A DNA stretch of 44,908 nt, from the NCBI GenBank assembly GCA_013115135.1, contig JABANP010000437.1, positions 1 through 44,908 of the forward strand. Reading direction: 5' to 3'. The first letter of the stretch is position 1. Each line of letters opens with the position of its first letter. This DNA is from Perkinsus olseni (taxonomy: Eukaryota; Perkinsozoa; Perkinsida; Perkinsidae). The notes under the pieces were generated by a model that saw nothing but the letters and a program-made list of their open reading frames with translations, ran no database searches and had not been told where the DNA came from. Positions 40,213-44,908 of the stretch are shown in pieces. Both the position numbers and the translations under genes were made by a program.

Positions 40213-43200
40213 TCAGTGCCTCCGGGCCTGGCCTCCCCCCGAGGACCAGTCCGGTGCCACGAGACGTAGGAACTTGATCATCTTCCAGAAGCCGTCTCCA
40301 CAGATACTCTCTCGAATCAGCCTCATCCCTTGCACTGTGGGTGTGTCCCTGGACCATCTCCCATCGGGGATCCGCCTCCGGAAGGCGGCCCACCTCGCCT
40401 TTCTCATTTCTCGAGACTCGCACCAGCACCAATGAACCAATGTCTCCTTGTGCTTGCCACAATGCCTACAGGTCATTGGCTGGTTTCCGTACTCCTTGCT
40501 TCTTCCCCTATAGCCCCTGGTATTGCTGTGGTAGCTCAGCAGCTCCCAAACCTTCCTCCTGGGGCCTCTCCTAGCCCTTAAACACCTCCTAGTTATGGTC
40601 TTCAGTTGCTCCCGGCCGTACGTAAGGCCAATCCTATTGCACGCTAAGCCTCTGGCCTTTTTCTCCCATCTCTCTTCCAGCTCAACCTCCGCTCTTTGTC
40701 GGATCTCCCTCGCAGTGAAGTCGCCGGGGGCTGGCACTGAGCAGGTGCGTACGTTCCCTGCCTCTCCCCTCCGGCCAATGGATGCCGCTAGATCTGAGGC
40801 TTCATTCCCTGGATCCCCTGCATGCCCTCGCGTCCATGCAATGCATACCGTTATGCTGGCCGCCGTCAGCTCTTCCACGAGGGATCTTATCGACCTTATC
40901 AGCTCCGTCTCCTTGCTACCACCTATCGATTGGATGGCAGACCTCGAATCCAAGCAGATCTTGATGGCCTTTACTCCGTCTCCCCTCTCTCCTCCTTGAT
41001 CAACTACTTCCTTGCTCCACTGGAGGGCTTTCAAAACTCCCAATTGCTCCGCCTGGCATATGTTTGCCGGACCGTCTATTTTGAACGGTCTGAAATCCTC
41101 TAGCCAGCCCGGTGCGTCGTACTTGTTATGTCTGACCTTAACGACAGCCGAGCCCACCTCCATCCTGGTTTTGCTCAACGCTAGCAGTGAGCCATCACTA
41201 TAGTAAGTGAGAGTGCCGGGGGTTCCCTCATCGCGATCGATCCCTTCTGGTGCCAGCCGAAGATCCCTCGGTGGGTCCCAATCCCTCCCAATGTGGCGCT
41301 CTTTCGGGCCTTCAGGGTTCGAGACCCCCCATTTCTTCAGAAGTTTGGCGATCCAACCCGGACATTCCGTGTCGTTGGTGTGCAGCCAGTATTTGGCTGT
41401 CCTACGTCTGGCTTCCCACCATATGGGGCGGGCTACAGTGGATGCCACTTTCGCCATGAGCTCCGTGGGAGTTGCCCTAACACATCCCATCAACATTCGT
41501 CCAAGACAGGCCTCCAGTCTTGTACATTTATCCTGAAACCATTTAAGATCCGAAGCCGGTGCCCATATCTCCACCGAGTAGAGCAGGGTTGATACCACCG
41601 ATTGCTTCCACGTCTTCAGGAGTACCTCAGGGCTTGCTCCCCAGTCGGCCCCCGCCAGTCGTCTGCACCTCGCCACTAACGCTCCCGCCTTTGTCAGGGC
41701 CCTGCTGGCGTGGTTTCTCCAGTTTTTGGAAATCCATACCCCCAGCCATTTCATTTCCCTCTTCAGGTGTACCACTTCCTCTGGTCGTTCCCTGCTGAGC
41801 TCCTCTCGGAGGAGCTCCTCCGTATCGTCCGTTAAGCACAGTATCTCGTGCTTTTCTGGATCGGTTGCCATGTCAGCCCTTCTCGCCCACGACTCGACCG
41901 AATCGGTCGACTGTGAGATCCCTCTGGACAGAGTTACTACATCCAGTGCCCGGATTATCGCCAGGGCGTCGTCAGCGAATATCCTAGGCTCCACTGTGAG
42001 AACCAGTCTCCCTCCTGCGCGAACCTCGTGGCGTAAGGATTTCTCCAGACTATACGTCCCTATGCTGAAGATACATGGTGAGAGGGATCCCCCCTGCGTG
42101 ATGCCCCTCGTTCTCACTCTGCTGGACCCGTCCAGGACCACCTTGTTATCGGCCAGGTAGCTCTCTATGAACTCTCCCCAGGCCGCTGATGATGTTGCCT
42201 TGATCACCGACTCCTTCAAGTGGGCATGTGACACGTGGTCGAAAGCCGATTTCAGATCCCAGGTGCATAGGGCCGTCTTGAGCCCATCCTTGTCCTTGTT
42301 ATGTACTACTCTGGCCACGGCTTCCAGTGCCGTGGAGCAGCTGCGAGACCTCGTGAACCCATGGACTCCTCTTGGCGGTGTCGTCCGAGCGGATATGCGG
42401 TTCTTCAGTAGAACCTCTATCGCTTTAGCCGTTGTTGCCGTGAGGGATACTGGCCGGACTGCCCGAGGGCCTACCCCTCGTCCTTTATCCAATAACACCC
42501 AGTCTGCCCTTTTTAAAGGGCATTGGGTGGTGCCCCTAATCTAGGCAGGACTCGACAAGCTTCGTGAACTGGATCCTCCAGCGGCATTCCGGATGCTCCA
42601 TAGCTCTAACCACATGCTCGTAGGACGCCCCATCCCACCCCGGAGCTTTATTGCGTTTTCCCTTGATTTGCTTGAGCATCCTTTCCAGTTCCGCAGCTTG
42701 AATCTCCCCTCCCAATGGTCCTAGAAGGGATGGGCATCTAGTCCTGACCACTGTGGTGCTCGGCCTGTTGTCCTCTCCTATATAGTAGGAGAGTACAGCT
42801 TCCCTTGTCGTATTCGGTCCTGGGCGTGTGCTTGTACTTGAGGAATTTGCTCGCCTCTCGTTCCGTGATTTCCGACATCCCCCTTTTGAAGCCCTGCCCC
42901 TTCGCTCTTGCGATTGCCTTGTTGTAGTCCTTGCGGGCTTGTTTCGCCTGCTCTCTGGCGCCCGCATCCGGCGCTCCCGTCCGGTGGGCCACCCTTAAGG
43001 ATCTCTGTGCCTTCTTCAGTTTCTTCCGAAGCTGGTCCAACTCCCTAGTCCACCAGCTGGCCGTTGGGCGAGTTTTTGCCCGCGGCTTTATTCTTCGGCG
43101 TCGAGACGACTAGAGCTTTTCTAAGAGAGCTCATCAGCTTCTCCGCCCAGTCATCTATATCCTTGGTGGAAGACACCTTGGGTGTCAGAATTGGCACTTT

Positions 43201-44082
43201 CCCAATGCTCTTATCAAATACCTCCCAGTTGGTTTTCCTGGGGTCCCTGCGAGACTTGGCCTTCCGTTGCTGGCCCATTGTCCTGAAGGTAGCGAGGATT
43301 CCTCGATGGTCCCCTATTGTGTCCGTCATCTCTGTTTTCACCCAGTGCAATCCCCTCGAGGCTACCATGTCAATGTAGCTCGGCGACCTCGTTGGGTCAT
43401 AGGGGATGAAAGATGGTCCCGCTCCCACATCATTAACCGACAGTAGGGAATTCTCCAAGAGGAAGAATTCCAGGTCCTGGCCTCGCCTCCACTTCCCATC
43501 CGGGTCACTTCCTGTGAAGGTGTCGGGCGACCAAAGGCCCGAGCTCGCGTTCGTGTCCCCTCCCAGTATGAGGATTTCCTCTAGATCATCCGCGATCGCC
43601 TGGTCTAGACCCCTTATAGTTTCCGCCATGGGAATCAGTTTGTCAGCGTAGAGGCTAACAAATTTGGACCTCCAATTGTCCGTGCTGGCATGCACCACTG
43701 CTATGTCCTCTGGCTGTTGCTGGACTTGGGTGATCCTGCAATGGCGAGGTATCAAGATTGCTGCTCTACATAACTCTCTGGCCCCTGGGTTCGGAGCTCT
43801 CGGGTTTCTGGCCGATCTAATTACCGTGAAACCATTATAGGTATCCTGGGTCATGAGATGTCGTGGGCACTCTTGTAGTAGAATGACCACGTCCTTCAAT
43901 CCTTTGTCTACGATATTACACTTGAACCAGTCCTCTAAAACCCCCATACTCTTACCTACATTGATCGATGCCACTGTAAGGTAAGTGTCTCCGGCAGCCT
44001 CTCTGGGGTTAGTAACTGGGCTGCCGTCGATTGGGGTGATCAGTGTGAGCGTCCGGCCTCTCTCTGGCCGGATGAAAACCCA
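40213..44082 (-). pseudogene. Retrotransposon ORF2: endonuclease, reverse transcriptase, RNase H; frame broken
   Basis: The endonuclease (43045-44082) shows LLQECP, GGDTNA, SYIDMV and GDHRG. A WWT-type linker follows in the next frame. The reverse transcriptase shows RPVSL, WDLKSAFDHV, TQGGSLSP and the catalytic FADDA. RNase H shows YSDGS, E in AEQLG, LDSRSAI and GNEASDLAA. A CRHCGKHKE...HWCWC zinc finger ends the protein at about 40213. The reading passes through three frames: endonuclease, linker from about 43090 to 42800, a segment to 42536, then RT to the end. Each change is in the same direction (one extra base), so the copy is probably inactive unless recoded. The endonuclease frame opens 8 nt after the ORF1 stop and has no ATG until well inside the domain. 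Confidence 0.85.
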
Positions 44083-44089
44083 TTATTGC

Positions 44090-44908
44090 TCAGTCCCATC
44101 TTCCAGTCGTCACCCAGGCCGCCAAGGGGGTTGCGTTCACTAGTGAAGAACCCACTGTACCCTGACTTTCCACCACAGAGCAGTACTCCGAAGATGCATC
44201 TGCTTCTGATGGCGCAGTGTCCGCCCAGTCGAATCTTGCTGCAGGTAGCGCACCCACTGCAGGGAGTGGGGATTCCATCCTGAGTGTAGCGCCCCTGCGG
44301 TTGGCCCCTACGGTATGTCCTCTGGGTTCTGGTCGTTCCTTCCTGCAATTCCCCTCCAAGGCTGAATGCCCCGTAGCGTTACATATCGAACATACACGGT
44401 GAATGCCCCTGAAGCCTCTCACCTCCGGGCATTCCCGTACCTGATGCTTCTTGCCACAGTTGATACACTGTGGGCTTGCCGTACACTGATCTCCCACCAC
44501 CGGGTGTAGCTTGCCGCAGCGGTAACACAGTGGGTTAGGGGACATTTTTGATATCCTGTAGGATCTTAGTCCGATAAAGACCTTACCCACCTTCAACACC
44601 CCTTGAAGATCCGTCCTAGGACCTTTAATTATATAGGCCCCGCTCCTCGTCCTGCGGCTAACTCCCACTCTGGAGAGGTCTAGCCCGTTTTTGGACAACA
44701 GTTGTTGCTCCAATTCGTCCTTGCCCAGCTGGAGGTCTTGTGGTGTTGCGATCCTCAAGACCAACTCATCCTTGGCCACGAATTTTGTGACGAGCGCTCC
44801 CCTCGTTTGCTGCTGGATAGCTGCCCTAATTTTAGTGCTTTCCCTATCATCTGGCACCAGCACTCCTAAGCCTCCCCTCGTAGGGAAAGTGTTCAGTACC
44901 CTGGTTTT
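44090..44908 (-). CDS. Retrotransposon ORF1, gag-like protein with three zinc knuckles, 5' partial
   Basis: The frame is open from the window edge to TGA at 44090-44092. The first half resembles the nucleic-acid-binding region of non-LTR ORF1 proteins and has no clear motif. Three zinc knuckles follow: CYRCGKLHPVVGDQC (CX2CX3HX6C), CINCGKKHQVREC (CX2CX3HX4C) and CSICNATGHSALEGNC (CX2CX4HX6C). An acidic, Ser-rich tail ends the protein. It would bind element RNA in the ribonucleoprotein used for retrotransposition. No frame break is visible here, in contrast to ORF2. The N-terminus is outside the window. Confidence 0.85.
   Translation of the reverse strand, partial: KTRVLNTFPTRGGLGVLVPDDRESTKIRAAIQQQTRGALVTKFVAKDELVLRIATPQDLQLGKDELEQQLLSKNGLDLSRVGVSRRTRSGAYIIKGPRTDLQGVLKVGKVFIGLRSYRISKMSPNPLCYRCGKLHPVVGDQCTASPQCINCGKKHQVRECPEVRGFRGIHRVCSICNATGHSALEGNCRKERPEPRGHTVGANRRGATLRMESPLPAVGALPAARFDWADTAPSEADASSEYCSVVESQGTVGSSLVNATPLAAWVTTGRWD

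Larger units (their letters stand above)
40102..44908 (-). mobile_element. Non-LTR retrotransposon (I-superfamily type with RNase H), 5' end outside the window
   Basis: In minus-strand order: a zinc-knuckle ORF1, an ORF2 with APE endonuclease, reverse transcriptase, RNase H and a C-terminal CCHC finger, a 3' UTR of roughly 90 nt, and a tail of AAAAC-type repeats (40102-40122) abutting the minisatellite. The presence of RNase H together with APE endonuclease and three N-terminal knuckles fits the I group of non-LTR elements. The tail plus array junction marks the insertion point. The 5' junction and any target duplication lie beyond the window. Confidence 0.9.

Overview
The window is eukaryotic nuclear DNA from a protist. 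Genes are split by many spliceosomal introns with GT...AG ends. TAA, TAG and TGA all act as stops (SulP and PTPA end in TGA, the BTB and RFC genes in TAA, PRP28 in TAG), which argues against a reassigned ciliate code. Gene style, short introns, short 5' leaders preceded by AG and the mobile-element mix suggest an alveolate, most likely a perkinsid (Perkinsus-like). That placement is inference and not proven here. The exon models below were built by hand from splice signals, reading phase and remembered family patterns; every junction given keeps phase.

Positions 1-21,620 are gene rich. On the + strand lie the 3' part of a SulP transporter with STAS and cyclic-nucleotide-binding domains, PTPA (PP2A activator, 13 exons), a BTB/T1-domain protein (10 exons), the spliceosomal DEAD-box helicase PRP28/DDX23 (22 exons) and a small basic protein of unknown role. 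A clamp-loader subunit (RFC3/RFC5 type, 10 exons) runs convergently on the - strand. Intron sizes look bimodal: about 30 are 35-61 nt, the rest mostly 80-590 nt with one of 1.4 kb. Many short introns are built from a small vocabulary of palindromic or GC-rich motifs that recur between unrelated genes, sometimes inverted. This is the strongest candidate for an undescribed intron-borne element system.

Positions 21,620-35,540 are gene poor. They hold one intronless putative secreted protein, three foldback/MITE-like elements with palindromic arms and tRNA-like cores, scattered tRNA-like (SINE-like) sequences, and an intact-looking non-autonomous LTR element (gag only, identical 267-bp LTRs, 4-bp target duplication).

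Positions 35,540-44,908 hold, on the - strand, the end of a mucin-like gene made of about 147 copies of a 30-bp minisatellite plus a six-cysteine tail. A non-LTR retrotransposon (zinc-knuckle ORF1, then endonuclease, reverse transcriptase and RNase H, with a short AAAAC-type tail) is inserted at the far edge of the array. One unit of that same 30-bp minisatellite also sits inside an intron of the RFC gene 15 kb away.
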